DNA of 64,000 nucleotides from Bidens hawaiensis (Eukaryota > Streptophyta > Magnoliopsida > Asterales > Asteraceae), in NCBI GenBank assembly GCA_021521415.1, contig JAIQDT010003810.1:213022-277021 (forward strand). Reading direction: 5' to 3'. The position numbers and the translations under genes are program-made. Below the pieces are notes generated by a model. That model saw only the letters and a program-made list of their open reading frames with translations. It did no database searches and was not told where the DNA came from. Shown here piece after piece: positions 1 to 13,418 of this stretch (the stretch's first letter is position 1; every line of letters begins with the position of its first letter).

Positions 1-3000
1 TGTTTTAATAGATATATATAATGACATAATTTGTGTTTTGTAAGAAGGTTAAAGTTGGAGGACTCTTGTAGCTATATAAGAAAACTGGAAGGTTTGTTTA
101 TATCAACTACAAAAGTGAGGAGCATATAACTATCGCTATTGATGGATTTTGTTGAACGCAACTTTTAGGGTTCTATTTAGCCGCCGTCGTTTTGTTTTCG
201 ACCGTATTCCTCATCTAAGTTTTGTTTCTCTTTCTTCTCACATTTTAAGAGTTTGTGCTACGATGATTCTATTTCGATCATTGTTAGCATTGTTTTTTAG
301 GTCTATTTATTATGTATTCTTGACTTAGTGGTTCATCGTTTTTGTTGAATCATTTTGGGTTCTAAAGTTAAGGTTTTGGATAGTAATTATTATAAGAATA
401 ACTTACTTGAAGATATATCATGTTATTTTGGGTTCTTGTTCAAAGTTTTCAGATCTAGATAAATTTTCGTTATTATCAATTTATACCATCTTTGTCTTCT
501 TCTTGAAATAACAGAACTCAATTAGAAAAGATCAATCAAAGTACGTGAATGTTTGAGAATCATAGAAAGATCAACCATTTAATAGCCAATTTAATGAGGG
601 AGCTTAACGTTGCGCTAAAGTTAATCACCTCTTTTGGTGTCGGAGAATCATTTACCATGAACCAGCATTGCCCTTGCAAGTTCTTTCTTGGCTAGTCCTT
701 TCACGAATATAATCGATCCACTTTGGATGACATGTGAATCATTGTTTTAGTTGTTTTTTATCTATAAGTGCTATTGTTATTAACATAGATTATTGTGGAA
801 ACTACAAGATGGTAAGAAAGTTGAATCTAACGCCACAAGTTACTAAGTTTGATGATTTGCATTTTGTCGAGAAGGAAGTTGTTTCAAGCAGCACACGAGG
901 ACCGTGAAGCAAATTGCTTGTCGTCTCTCATGTTGATGTTCAGTTGGCATGTTTACTTGCTAACTCCAATGTCATATTTTGTCTTATTTTATAAGTCAAA
1001 CATATTAGAAGGTCTCAACATGAAAATACATACACTTTCAGAGCTTATAATGTAAATATTAGATTAGTGTGTGTAAGTGTGTAACCCTAGGTTTTGTTCT
1101 ATATAATGGGACACATGTTTAACTTCATCTCTCAAACTAAAATCTAAAATCCATTCATCACCTCTAACCTCTTCTAGAAGACTAGAGATCTGGTGGTTAA
1201 GTGTCTATAAGTAAGACATTTTCTGTATCCGTTATAATCTATTTATATGATGTTAATTATTGATTCATATTTCTAAGCCCCTAATATTTGTCTGTCTTTG
1301 GTAGGTTAATCGTTCAGGCAGCCATTTTAATCTCATCGGGTCATTATAACATGTTGATTGCTCATAGCGGTCGTAAGATTCTGAATTTTTTGAATTTCAA
1401 ACATCTATATTTTCATACATCTGGTTCCACATTAAAATTGCATAAATCCGACTTGGTAAAATCCAGATATTCACCATGTACTTTGAGATTATGCTCGTAA
1501 CATCTTCACCATGTACTTTTAGACTAACAAATTCTTTGGTGCAGTGATTGCAATGTGTCACACTTTGATTGGTGTCTACGTGGAAGCATTGTAAACGAGC
1601 TTTGTTTTAAGTATAAGGCGTGAAACCGGGGTGCCTAAAGGATGTAAAAGAGATTGAGGAAAAAATTAACACGAGACTCAAGATCTGTGGAATGGAATAT
1701 ACTCAAGAGTCAAGACAGATTTCTTTAGGAAGTGAAATAAGTTTTGATGTACAAATACAACAGTTTTAATGTGTTTGCAAAACTAATTTATGGATCATTA
1801 GTTGTTACAGTCAGTTTTGATTTTTGAATTTGCTTTGTATCAGTTTTGATTTTTTGTTTTAATGTTGACAATCAGACAATGTATATACAGCTTTTGTTAT
1901 ATTTAACAGCAACTCATTTGTTTAACAAAGCAACAATAATTATTGTATATGATATCTTATAATATCTTATAGCATCATATTAAATGATATCCTCACATCA
2001 TTTCAAATCAGAGAATATCATATAAAATCATCCCATTATTAGCATTAATTACTGTTATTTCATGTTAAATCAATAATATCAAATCATAATACATTTACCA
2101 TATCAAGTCACTGACTAATCAACCACTTGCACTTTAATTTTTTTCCTTTTATTCCAATTCATCACATATCAACTGTGGTTAAAATAACAAGGTGTTGAAT
2201 TGTTGATGACAAAAGGTAACAAACTAGTATGGACTAATTCACCAACCAACCCCACTTTCTCCTAAAAAAACTAGTTTATTAAACAAACAACCATTTGACC
2301 TTTTATTTTTATTAGCAAATTTATTTTTAATCTTTGTTGTAGGTGAGCAACAAAACTGAATTATACATTTCGCTTATTATAACAAAAATCAATAATGTAA
2401 TTTGTTTATAATACTAGATCAACCGGTCCTATGTAAGTGGGCTATTGATTAGGTTTCAAGTGAGTAATTGGGCCTTACCAATGGATTATAGAAAGTGGGA
2501 CTAATTGGGCTCAATGGATAATGTTGGCTCATGTTTTTTTTTTACAACAGCATTGTAAAACTGGCAACACCTGATGACCTGATCACCATATGGCGTGTGC
2601 CTCATTGGTAACTATACATTATACAAATCTTGACACTGGTTATGAAAGTCTCTCTCTACAATTATGCAAATCTTGATAATGGTTATGCAAGTTAATCACA
2701 TGTGTTGTGATACCATGTGACTGCTTGTTTCTTTTGTTGTCATTCTACAACTATCTTTGATGATTACCAAATATCCAAAAGCTTATTTATATAACCGTTC
2801 ATGTCCGGACCTAGAGAAAGATTTGGGGTCACTGATCCCGATGAAGTATCTTTTAGTAGAGGTATTAAGTGTTGTCGTTTTCTTATAGTGTTAACTCGAC
2901 AAATAAATGATAGTTCATATTCCACATTTAAAACTAAAAAATATATATAGTTAATAGGGTGGGTTATAACCTTTTGAGGGTCCGAAGTGACACACCACTC

Positions 3001-4309
3001 TCTCTTTGTCTAATTTACTTATTAAATATGAGTCACATGTTAGCATGTGAGATTATGCATATACATGTATTTACAACCATCAATCATTGATCATAATATC
3101 ATATGCCCATCACTCTTTTTGTGCATTTTTTTCACAAGAATCCATTCCACACACGTACTTTACATATAAATTTGTTGAAACCTTATATAAAATCGGAAAA
3201 TACATAAACTGGGTTTAAGTCCAATACTTATCCTTGTTTTAATTGCGTTAAACAACATAAACGATAATAATGTTTCTTTTGGTAACCTTGAGAATCCGTT
3301 TAACAACATAAAAGACAATAATGTTTTTTTTGGTAATCATGAGAACCCGTAACTTAAAAGCTTATGTGACTCGGCAATACTCTATTACTGAACAAGATTA
3401 CTTTAATGATAACTTATGTTGGACACGTGACATTTAAGAAGTTATGACATGTAATCAGTAAAAGCCAGATTTGAATTGAGACCCTTGCTAGAGGGGAATT
3501 ATCCAAGTGCTTAACATTGCACAATTTATAAATGTTTTTCATGTTATAATTGTTGGTAATAAAATATAACTATATATGTGATAACTGGGTAGAATTGGGT
3601 ATTGAGTGGTTTTTACTCATAAATCATGAATCTTTGTCTTGTGATTTACATGTAAAAGAAACCTTTAAGAATGTTTTCTTTTTCAAATGAAATAATGTTT
3701 TTCTAGGGATTCGATCAACTTTTTGTGCTTTGCTTAATGCAGGTTAGATTGTGTTGTAGCATTGCCTTCACTTTGAAGAAACTCTAATATGCCCACATGC
3801 AACATTCCATCATTTCAAAGCAAGATAAAACGAATATTAAAAGTTTTATGTATTCTAATAACAAAATAACAAATTCTATAGATATGTAGTGTAAACATAA
3901 GTGTTAACACTAACATCTAATGATGGTGAATTACTGATCAATTATATGTTTATTCGTATAGGAAAATTAACTTTTTTACTTGGCATATATTTAGTATCAT
4001 GAACATGACTAAGTTGACGAATGGAAGCATGGAAGAAAACACATTCTCTCCCATGTTCCTGTCGGATGATTATTCATAAGTTCCAAATTTCCCACTGTCC
4101 CATTACCTTCTAGATCTCAACTCTCTCTCTCTTTTATATTATTATTATTATCCATATTAATCTTCCCATGTTATTTGCTTAACTACTCCACTGCTTCCAA
4201 ATACTTTTATCACCACTTCACTCCCATTTATCTTCTAAAACCAGATCCAAAATGGTCCAAATGTAACATACATAATTCATCAAAAAAAAAAACATTAAGC
4301 ATAACAGCA
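1..4309. other. Intergenic region upstream of the LRR receptor kinase
   Basis: No open reading frame here resembles a known protein; those present are short and of skewed composition. The stretch is AT-rich with scattered homopolymers. The last 200 bases, around 4110-4160, carry a CT dinucleotide run followed by an ATT run. This is a common pattern in plant 5' leaders, so the promoter and 5' UTR of the receptor kinase probably lie at about 3.9-4.3 kb. No transposon boundary was recognised. Confidence 0.5.
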
Positions 4310-7300
4310 ATGATCACAATGCCTAAACCCCGTTGCCCGTTCGAGTTGTTATTGTCATTGTTATTGTTATTGTTATGTTGTTCTTATGTGTCCGCATATG
4401 TGACCGAGGCTAACGATGAAGCTTCGGTTTTGTTATCCATCAAATCACACCTTATTGATCCTCTAGATCAGCTAAATGATTGGAAGATCTCTACACAACA
4501 CAACGCGCATTGTAATTGGACCGGAATCACGTGTGATTCGAATGGAATTGTCGAAAAGCTTGATCTTTCAGGGCGTAATTTGAGTGGGAAGATACCGGAT
4601 GAGATTCAACGGCTTCGGGGTCTTACTTTGATCAATCTATGCTGTAACGGGTTCTCTTCACCGTTACCTAAATCATTGTCGAACCTTACACGGCTAGAAA
4701 TGTTGGACTTGAGTCAAAATTATTTTGTTGACTTGTTCCTGAGTGGTTTAGGGATGGCGGCCGGGTTGAGTTTACTCAACGCGTCGAGTAATAACTTTTC
4801 GGGCGACATCCCTGAAGATATCGGGAATAACACCGCGTTAGAGACGTTGGATTTAAGAGGGAATTTCTTCGTTGGCTCCATTCCCGTGTCGTTCAGGAAT
4901 TTGAAAAAATTAAGGTTTCTCGGGCTTTCGGGGAACAATTTAACGGGCCCGATCACGAAAGAAATTGGAGAAATGTCGTCTTTGGAGAGTATTATTCTCG
5001 GGTACAATGAGTTTGCAGACGGTATTCCGGCAGAGTTCGGGAAACTGACAAGCTTAAAGTATCTTGATCTCGCGTACGGGAATCTTGTTGGTTCTATTCC
5101 GCCAGAGCTCGGGAATCTAAAGGAGTTAGAAGCAATGTTCTTGTACAAGAACAATTTAATAGGAAAAATCCCCCCAGAGCTCGGGAAAATGACTTCCCTA
5201 ACTCAGTTGGATCTCTCTGATAACATGTTATCAGGAGAGATCCCAGCTGATATATCAGCATTGAAAAGCTTACAGCTCTTCAATGTGATGTCCAACAGAC
5301 TGTCAGGTTCTATCCCACCCGGAATCAGTAACCTAACTCAACTCAGAGTTCTCGAGCTCTGGAACAACTCGTTTTCCGGTCCTCTCCCATCCGATCTCGG
5401 CCGCAACTCCCCTCTCGAATGGGTCGACGTATCATCGAATTCCTTCACCGGACCAATCCCCGAAACCATTTGTAACCACGACAATCTAACCAAGCTAATA
5501 CTATTCAACAACAAATTCTCCGGCCCGGTTCCTTCCGGTTTGTCAGCATGTAACTCGTTAGTTCGTGTCCGGATGCAAAATAACCTCCTTTCAGGAACGA
5601 TTCCGGTCGGATTCGGTACCCTCCCAAACCTCCAAAGGCTAGAATTAGCCAACAATAATCTCACCGGTGAAATCCCTAACGACATTGCATCATCAACTTC
5701 CATTTCGTTCATTGACTTTTCACAAAATCAACTAAAGTCAACGCTTCCTTCGTCAATTTTGACCATCCCAAACCTTCAAAACTTCTTGGTTTCCAATAAT
5801 AATCTGATCGGAAAAATCCGAAATCAATTCCAAGATTGCCCTTCACTATCAATTCTCGATCTTTCTAACAACCACTTCACCGGCGAAATTCCGGCGAGCA
5901 TTGCTTCATGTCAGAAACTCGTATACTTAAACCTCCGGAACAACCAACTCGCCGGAGATATTCCGGTACCCATTTCCAAAATGCAAACGCTAGCAGTTAT
6001 CGACTTATCTAACAATTCGTTAACCGGAGGCATCCCGGAAAGCTTCGGGAACTCGCCGGCGTTGGAATCGTTAAACGTATCGTACAATAGACTTGAAGGT
6101 CCGGTGCCGGAAAATGGTATGCTGAAAACAATAAACCCTAATGATCTCGCCGGAAACTTAAACTTATGCGGTAATGTTTTACACCCATGTGCCGGAACTG
6201 GTTATAATTCACGGCGTAATAGTTTGCACGTGACCCACGTGGTCGCCGGATGGTTAATCGGAATGTCGGTGGTGTTGGCTGCTTTAACTGCTGCCGTTGC
6301 CGGAAAAGCTCTGTATAGTAAATTGTATGTAAACGGAAGCTGTTTCGGTCAACAATATAATAATCGGAAAGGCGAGTGGCCGTGGAGATTAATGGCGTTT
6401 CAAAAGCTGGATTTTAATAGCTCTGATATTATTAATTGTTTAAAGGAATCGAATGTGATCGGAATGGGGGCTACCGGCGTTGTGTATAAAGCGGAAATTC
6501 GCCGGTCAAACGTTGTCGTTGCGGTCAAAAAGCTATGGAGCACGAAATCCGACATCGAATCGGGAAGCAGCACGGGCGATTTCGTCGGAGAAGTGAACGT
6601 GTTGGGGAAACTCCGGCACCGGAATATTGTGCGGTTGTTGGGGTTTGTTTATAACGATACGGACGCGATGATTGTTTACTATATGACGAACCGGAGTCTG
6701 GGGGAGGCGTTACACGGGCGTGGACGGATGCTTGTGGATTGGGTTTTGCGGTATAATATTGCGGTCGGGGTGGCCCATGGGCTGGCTTATTTGCACCATG
6801 ATTGTTACCCGCCTGTGATCCATCGTGATGTGAAACCGAATAATATTTTGCTTGACGAGAATTTAGAGGCTCGGATAGCGGATTTTGGTTTGGCGAAGAT
6901 GATGGTGAAGAAGAGTGAGACGGTGTCGATGGTCGCTGGATCGTACGGGTACATCGCTCCTGGTGAGTATTTGAAAATTACATAAAAATTAAAATAGGAA
7001 GGAATGTATTTGAAAATCACGACGAGTAATTTTAAACAAACTAACGGGTATGTGAATATTGGTATCCTTAGTAGTATTCCTGGATAACTAACGCATATCA
7101 ATCTTGACTGTAGAATACGGATACACATTAAAAGTTGACGAAAAGAGTGACGTATATAGCTACGGGGTGGTTTTAATGGAACTCATCACCGGGAAACGAC
7201 CAACCGAGCCCGAATTTGGAGATTCGGTCAACATAGTCGAATGGGTTCGTCAGAAAATCAAAGAAAACAAACCGTTAACACAAGTAATAGACCAAAATGT

Positions 7301-7526
7301 AGGAAACTGCAAACATGTGGAAGAAGAGATGATTTTAGTACTCAGAATAGCCTTGCTTTGTACCGCAAACCTTCCAAAAGACCGGCTCTCCATGAGAGAT
7401 GTTATAAGCATGCTTGAGGAGGCTCGGCCAAGACGAAAAGGCGGTAGTAACACAAACTACAGTCCAACAACTAGTGATAAAGATAAGCCTGTATTTAGCA
7501 CATCCCCAGTAAATGACCTTTTGTAA
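4310..7526 (+). CDS. LRR receptor-like kinase, MIK1/PXL type (subfamily XI), 2 exons
   Basis: Plasma-membrane receptor kinase of 1021 residues. Exon 1 is 4310-6962 and exon 2 is 7114-7526; the 150-nt GT-AG intron splits the Glu codon of the APEYGY motif in the activation segment. The ATG at 4310 is preferred over an in-frame ATG at 4175 because it places a leucine-rich signal peptide at the N terminus. Order: signal peptide, N-terminal cap with CNWTG, about 20 LRRs (NNLTGEIP style), a short juxtamembrane Cys pair, a transmembrane helix near residues 640-665, then a kinase. The kinase has a glycine loop (GMGATG), VAVKK lysine, HRDVKPNN catalytic loop and DFGLAK, so it is an RD kinase with all key residues. 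The repeats and the [19 protein letters not shown] cap resemble Arabidopsis MIK1 (At4g28650), a pollen-tube LURE1 co-receptor. The family assignment is strong; the orthology is inference. Confidence 0.93.
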
Positions 7527-8123
7527 GGTGCCCAGTGCATCATGGAACATGTTTTTTCTGTTAATTATGTGTAGAGTATTCACATTTTGTAAGTGTTTAA
7601 TTATGTGTAGCTAAGTATGCTGATTTTTACTGAAAATAATGTAACCATAGAACTTATTCTTTGTTGTTTAATGAGTTCAGATTTTAATTCGAAAGAAAAT
7701 TTATATCAAAATATTTTTAGCCATTGCGTGTAGGAACATACTTACAACTCACTCTAATATAGTCGGGTCGAACAAGTAAAACAAAAGAATTATAAAAGAT
7801 TTGGGTCAAACATGTTAAAAGGTTTCTAGCTTCTTGCTAGTTGTCTTGTAATAAACGTTACCGTTCGGAAAAAAAAGATGCTTTCTAACTTGTAATTTTT
7901 ATTTATTTATTTATTTTTAGTGTCAACAGTTTAGGTTGATTTTGACACTTTGAACCACTTTCTTTTATAATTTATCAGACATAGTTTATATAGACACCTT
8001 ATTCATTCATTTAGCATATCACATAATTACAAAATCAAAGAAATCCGGTGGTCAAGACTTTAAGTTTGCATCATACACATGACAAACAAAGTATAAACAG
8101 CCTAAAAGGCCGAATGAACCAAA
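7527..8123. other. Convergent 3' spacer between receptor kinase and Aux/IAA genes
   Basis: About 600 bases between two convergent stop codons. AT-rich with TTTA repeats near 7900. It must hold both 3' UTRs; no gene or transposon boundary is seen. Confidence 0.5.
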
Positions 8124-10990
8124 CTAAATGCCGGTTCTGGTTTTCTTTTCTTGGCATGTTGGCGATGCAATGGTACGTTTACGGTCACCAAGTCTTGTAT
8201 ATTCATAATTTCTCATGATACGAAGTCGTTTCACTGACTGTAAAAACATCCTGAAATCAAACAATGTCACCAGTCACCACCATGTTAGAAAACAATATCT
8301 TAATAAGTTAATAACTGTTACGTAATGTGTACAAAACTCAAAGCCTACCTCACTACCCAATTAATCAGTGTGACCAGGTAAAACGCAGCCTACGCTGTCA
8401 AGATATTTCTTTTATTCTTTTCTTGAGTTTTATAAATAACTAGTGTCATCATCTTCATCGTACTCAGTATATCCCACCAATAGCAAAGCTATGGTAGGGT
8501 CTGAGGAGGGTAAGATGTAGACAACCTTACCTCAACCCCATAGGGATAGAGAGGCTGCTTCCGGTGAGACCCCCGGCTCGATAGTAGTTTTGCATCAAGC
8601 CTTGGACATAAGGCACATAGCACTCAATCATCGGGACACCGGCTGATCGGTGCATGTACCCTTGTCTTTCGGCTATCAACGCCACTACATGATGCCTGAT
8701 TAACCGTCCGTCACTTTTAACGTTATTTTCACGAGATTAGTAAAATAACGTCAAAATTAGTGCAATTTCACTTTTGCCCACCCGAGGATTCACACATATA
8801 TACATCATATGTGCGCACCACAAGCAGGGCTTATAAATAACTAGTGTGTTAAACATAATTATTTACTTTGGCAAGAATTGATTTAGGAGGTTTTAATACA
8901 TTTCAAATACACTATGGGAGTATGGGGCGACTTGCGACATATTTAATAAATTAATTGTACAAGAAATATGAAATGTACCGCCAAGGGACGTCTCCAACAA
9001 GCATACGATTCCCGTCTTTGTCTTCATAAGTAAGCACAAACTCGGATGTTGCATCCAACAGTTTTGACCGTCTTGCTTCTTCTGGGCTTGATCCTAGATA
9101 CCGTAAGTAAAAAAAAACTGTAATCGGAATTTGTATAATGTCTACAGCTGTAAACGAAACAAGCCGATTCGTGTAGCTTTTATCCAACAAATAGATGGTT
9201 CACGAGCACATAACCAGATGATGTTTCATGTTCGATATGAATTTGTTCGTGTTCGTTCCTTACGGCAAAATTTTAAAAACCTTTAATGAACGAACATGAA
9301 CGAACGCAAATGAACGAGCATAAACGAAAACATTACCGAACGTTCGCAAACACAATTGTTATTGAACGAACACGAACTTTGAAATTGAACGAACGAACAC
9401 AATTGTTATTGTTCGTGTTCATTCATTTAATTAAACGAACAATATTTCTTGTTCATGTTCGTTCATTTTTTATACGAACTTAAATTAACGAACTTCGTCA
9501 AAAGTTTGGTTCACCTACAACCCGGATTATATCATATCTACCCCTCAAAACTCGGTATAGTATCACATTTATCAACCAAAATCACAATATCAAGTACCCA
9601 ATTTCAAATTCATGACATCTATAGCTTTCCCTTAAATTTTGCATTAGGATATGTGAGTTTAAAGTGTAAGGAGAAAGACAAAGGTATAATGGTCATATTC
9701 TAAATTGTATTTATTAAAATGGATAAATATGAAATTTTAAATATTTTGAATAGGTATATGTGATATTAATACTTTAATGGGTAGATGTGATATTATGCAT
9801 GGTTTCAAAGATATATGAAACTGAATCATTTACTTATCAACGGGTCGATTAGGAAGTTGTCATATTACCATAGTCTATAATTTTAACGCATAAAAATGTT
9901 AGTCTTTGATTCAAAGATTTAATCTATTTTGTAACAAGTTCATAACATATTCATATCTTGTAAAACAATTGACAAGTAAGGGAATATACGAAATTAACAA
10001 AAAGAAACACAAAACTTACTTTCTTCACAGAACATATCTTCCAATGTTTGTGACAATGTTTCATATGAATTATGCGCATTAAGATCAACTTTCCGTCCAT
10101 ACAAGGTTCCATCCATGTTCACCTTCACGGGGTGATAACCGTTTTCAAAAACCACTTCTTTTGCATCAGTTTTAAAATCTTCGTTTAAATCTGGTACCGA
10201 GGTAGATTGTTCTTCGGGTGACTTGGTATGGAAAGCCAGCCTGTGAGATCTTCTTAACGGAGGCCATCCAACCACACTACAACAATAGAATTCCCATCTC
10301 AAAAGCTTCAGTTTTGACCTTTAACTTTAACCAAAGTTTTTATATACTTAAAAAGTGTATGCAATTGCGCAATTATATCAACAAATTAGAAGTAAATATA
10401 AAACTCCCATTGTGTAATGATCGATATACGCTCATTACATAAAAAAAGAATTATAGCAGAAACAAATTCATCATTAATAAGAATAATATGCAACAAATAA
10501 AGAAAGTAATAACACATTTAGTCATTGTCTTAAAAATATATTTCAAGATAATAAATATGGAACTCTTGTTTCCAAATGTGCTCATAGTTATACCTGCTTG
10601 CCATATATGTGTTTTCTAATATTCACCCAACATGTATAGCCATAATTAAAAATCCAATCAAGTCCTTGGTTCCAAAATTAAAAATTCACCCAAAATGTAA
10701 AAACACAAATTGACAAAACACAAAAATCAACAAATTAACAAAAGGGGTTTTAAATATTAATTATATAATTACCTTGAAGGAGAAAGAGATTTGGATAATT
10801 TAGGATTCTCCAATTCTTTACCAGTCAATAAATATCTTGCATGTTGACTACCATCATCAACTGCAGCCGGAAACGGTGAAGAAACCTCCGGTGAAACACC
10901 CTTGTCTTGATTATTCTTGCCGGCCAATATTGACCCGGCGGTGGTTGACTCATCGGACGACACTCCGCCACTGTCACCGTCGCCGTCCAT
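8124..10990 (-). CDS. Aux/IAA transcriptional repressor, 4 exons, 238 aa
   Basis: Nuclear auxin co-receptor and repressor. Spliced on the minus strand from 10990-10773, 10276-10020, 9093-8979 and 8250-8124. All junctions are GT-AG and the frame is continuous to TAG. Exon 2 opens with the domain II degron VVGWPPLRR. It is followed by the PB1 domain: [18 protein letters not shown], then [13 protein letters not shown], then [23 protein letters not shown] and [12 protein letters not shown]. The lysine and OPCA acidic faces of PB1 are both present, so oligomerisation with ARFs is expected. The C-terminal tail is basic (GDRKR, EKKTR) and could serve as an NLS. The 72-residue N terminus is acidic and Ser-rich and shows no clear LxLxL EAR motif, which is unusual. 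A SINE sits in intron 3 and a GAACGAAC-word element in intron 2. It resembles the IAA11/12/13 group, but I would not name an orthologue. Confidence 0.9.
8447..8830 (-). mobile_element. SINE with angiosperm-conserved 3' domain, copy 1 (intron 3 of Aux/IAA)
   Basis: A 384-bp element flanked by a perfect 17-bp target-site duplication at 8430-8446 and 8831-8847 (TTATAAATAACTAGTGT). Read on the minus strand it runs from AGCCCTGCTTG to a 3' domain containing ACCCTCCTCAGACCCTAC and GGGATATACTGAGTA, then an irregular GATGAAGATGATGA tail. The 3' domain resembles the one shared by many plant SINEs (the Angio-domain). Long perfect duplications and a short repeat tail are the signature of LINE-assisted insertion. 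It lies in sense orientation within its host gene. A homologous copy is at 17200-17590. Confidence 0.88.
9147..9500. mobile_element. GAACGAAC-word TIR element (MULE-like MITE), decayed, in Aux/IAA intron 2
   Basis: Starts with a terminal sequence like the other copies (CAGCTGTAAACGAAAC at about 9147). It continues as a degenerate reiteration of GAACGAACA and its complement TGTTCGTTC. The right terminus is eroded near 9500. The better-preserved copy at 11308-12039 defines the family. Confidence 0.6.
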
Positions 10991-13195
10991 ATGCAAAAAC
11001 TGAGTTTTCAACAATTGAGAAAAGGGTGAGTTTAGTTTAGAATATAGAAAGAGGGATCATATCCGGTGGCCGGTGGTGGTGGCGGCGATGGGCGGTGGGA
11101 CCTAGATGTCGGTTGATGAGTTTCAATTTATAGGCAATCAACAATCTGAACCTTTATGAGTTTGTAGGTGTACTTTACTAAATTTAGGCACACTTAACTC
11201 AACTCAACTGCACAGGGGAAAGACATATCTAGAAAGCCTTGATGTTTGTCACTTTCTAACACATGTTTTCTTCATTTTTATTAAAATACTTTTTAAGGAA
11301 TTGATGGCAGGGCTGTAAACGAACCGATCGAACACAAACAAGGCCTTGTTCATGTTCGTTCATTAAGAAAATATTGTGTTCATGAACGGTTCACGAACAC
11401 TTACTGAACGAGATTTTAGTTTCGTGTTCGTTCATTAAGAAAATTAATGTGCTCACGAACACAAACGAACACAAATAAAATCGGTATAGAGAATAAGACC
11501 GATGTATTCATCAATGTGAATATTGAAAGCCAAGAATCGAATGAACACGAACAAGGGCATATTCGTGTTCGTTTATTTAACTTTATAACTAATCGAACAA
11601 ATATTTATGTTCATGTGCGTTTATTTAAAAATGAACATTTGAGTTCGTTTATGTTCGTTTGTTTAAAATCTAAACAAACATAACTAAACAAAGATAAACG
11701 AACATAAATAAACATATATGAACCAATGTGAATGAACACAAACAAACATAAACAAACTAAAATCCGAAAACACATAAAGGAACACAAATTAACAAATATA
11801 AAACCTTTAAGCAGATGACATATCCAGATAATATTTAATTATTTTCTATTAATACATAAACGAACGTTCATGAAAATAAATGAACAAACGGAACATGTGT
11901 TCATGTTCGTTCATTTAATTAAACGAACACAAATTTTGTGTTCATGTAAGTTAGTTTATTAAAATAAACGAACATAAACGAACTTCCTGCCGAACGGTTC
12001 ACGAACAGTTCACCGAACGTTCGGTTCGTTTACAGGCCTAATTGATGGGTTTCAAAAGGGTAGTATTTTTTTGTGAAGTTGTATGTGATTGATTATTAAA
12101 AAAAATTATAAAATAAAATAACTAAAGAGTTAGTATCTATTATCTAATGACATAAAAAATTGAAAATATAAATAAAATGTTTAGGTGTATGGCTTGGATA
12201 AACGAATATGTATGTGTCGGACAACCGAGTCGGGTATAACCGAGTCGGGTATTACCTAATACTATACTTGGACCCATACTCGTAAAAAATTTATAGCTAG
12301 TCTCATATTTGGTCTTGTACCCAAGTTCTTATATTATTTTAGTATGTTGTTAATAATAGTGGTATTTATTGCAATAATATTTTATTAATATCATCAGATG
12401 AAATAACCAAACTTGTTAATCAAGACATATGTTATTTAATAAAACAACACGAATACATATAAAACAACATTCAATTATGTGGATACAAATAAACACTATT
12501 GAAATTTAAAACACCATGCTAAAAACGCATACTTAAGGAAAATGCTTTTTTACATTGGCGAAGCTTATATATGGACTGTTTTTTGCTATGTAGTGTAAGT
12601 TTACGCGTTTTCATTCGAAAAATTTCTATACTTAATATAAATTTACCTGTTTTCGTCCAAAATCTTAGGTTCAAACCCAATAATACAAAAAAAATAGAAT
12701 TTAACTAAGCCATGTGAAAGTAGAGTTTCTCCGTACCAAATGTTGCTCTAGCTAAATAGTCATCTGAATCCTTCTAGTCTAAATCTTGATATTCTATTCC
12801 CTTAACTTGTAAGGCTGTAATACACGTCAAAACAGGTCAACTTATAGTGATGAATTCCATTTTTAGAAGGTCTCAATACAAGTTCGTAGTAAGCTTTCGA
12901 AAGTGTTTGGAATTCGTCAATGTGCCAATATGAGTCCTTAGTTGAGTTAGTTCAAATACAATTTAGACCAAGTCAAAACAAATCTTGTGCTTAACAACTG
13001 CCTGCATGTCATAAGTTACATGCTTCAAAACAATTCATGGGCCAATACAGTTGAGTTCAAAACTATCCAACAACCAAAGCAAGTGAGTTCAGAAGCAACC
13101 GAACGTCTCCAGTTATAAACTATATGCACACTCACATTAAAGCAACCGAATGTCTCCGGTTATTAAACTCTGTAATTACTCTGATCAAAACTTAC
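10991..13195. other. Spacer upstream of the Aux/IAA gene
   Basis: Holds the presumptive Aux/IAA promoter (10991-11300), a 732-bp TIR element (annotated separately) and about 1.1 kb of AT-rich DNA with no coding signal. Near 13092 and 13141 a short motif (GCAACCGAA, then GTCTCC) is directly repeated 49 bp apart, just before the duplicated exon. Confidence 0.5.
11308..12039. mobile_element. Mutator-like MITE built of GAACGAAC words, best copy
   Basis: A 732-bp element. Its terminal inverted repeats read AGGGCTGTAAACGAACCGA at the left and the complement TCGGTTCGTTTACAGGCCT at the right. It is bounded by a 9-bp direct repeat AATTGATGG at 11299-11307 and 12040-12048, the duplication length typical of Mutator-like elements. 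The interior has no coding potential. It is almost wholly degenerate copies of TGTTCGTTCA and its complement, so it could fold into many alternative hairpins. It lies about 320 bp upstream of the Aux/IAA start codon. Confidence 0.75.
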
Positions 13196-13418
13196 ATTCT
13201 TCACAGAACATATCTTCCAAAGTTTGCGACAATGTTTCATATGAATTATGCGCATTAAGATCAACTTTCCTTCCGTACAAACAAGGTTCCATCCATGTTC
13301 ACCTTCACGGGGTGATAACCGTTTTCAAAAACCACTTCTTATGTACCATCTTTAAAATCCTCAAGTAGTATGGAAAGCTAGCCTATGAGATCTTTTTAAC
13401 GGAGGCCATCCAACCACA
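13196..13418 (-). pseudogene. Duplicated exon 2 of the Aux/IAA gene, decayed
   Basis: Closely similar to exon 2 of the intact gene (10020-10276). Homology continues into the flanking upstream intron, to about 13620. The acceptor (TATAG, then TGTGG) and the donor (GAAT, then GTAAG) are both preserved. The degron VVGWPPLKR is still encoded. The reading frame then meets TGA after SHRLAFHTT, because about 38 nt of the middle are missing, and a 4-nt insertion near 13280 shifts the PB1 part. Exons 1, 3 and 4 have no counterpart here. This is a partial, non-processed duplication on the same strand as the parent, about 2.2 kb upstream of its start codon. Confidence 0.88.

Noticed and set aside
849..1500. 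Short frames in the first 1.5 kb
   Set aside because: Low-complexity translations with no motif; the length is expected by chance.
4720..5712. Open frames antisense to the LRR region
   Set aside because: Repetitive LRR codons leave long antisense frames; no signal peptide, domain or splice support.
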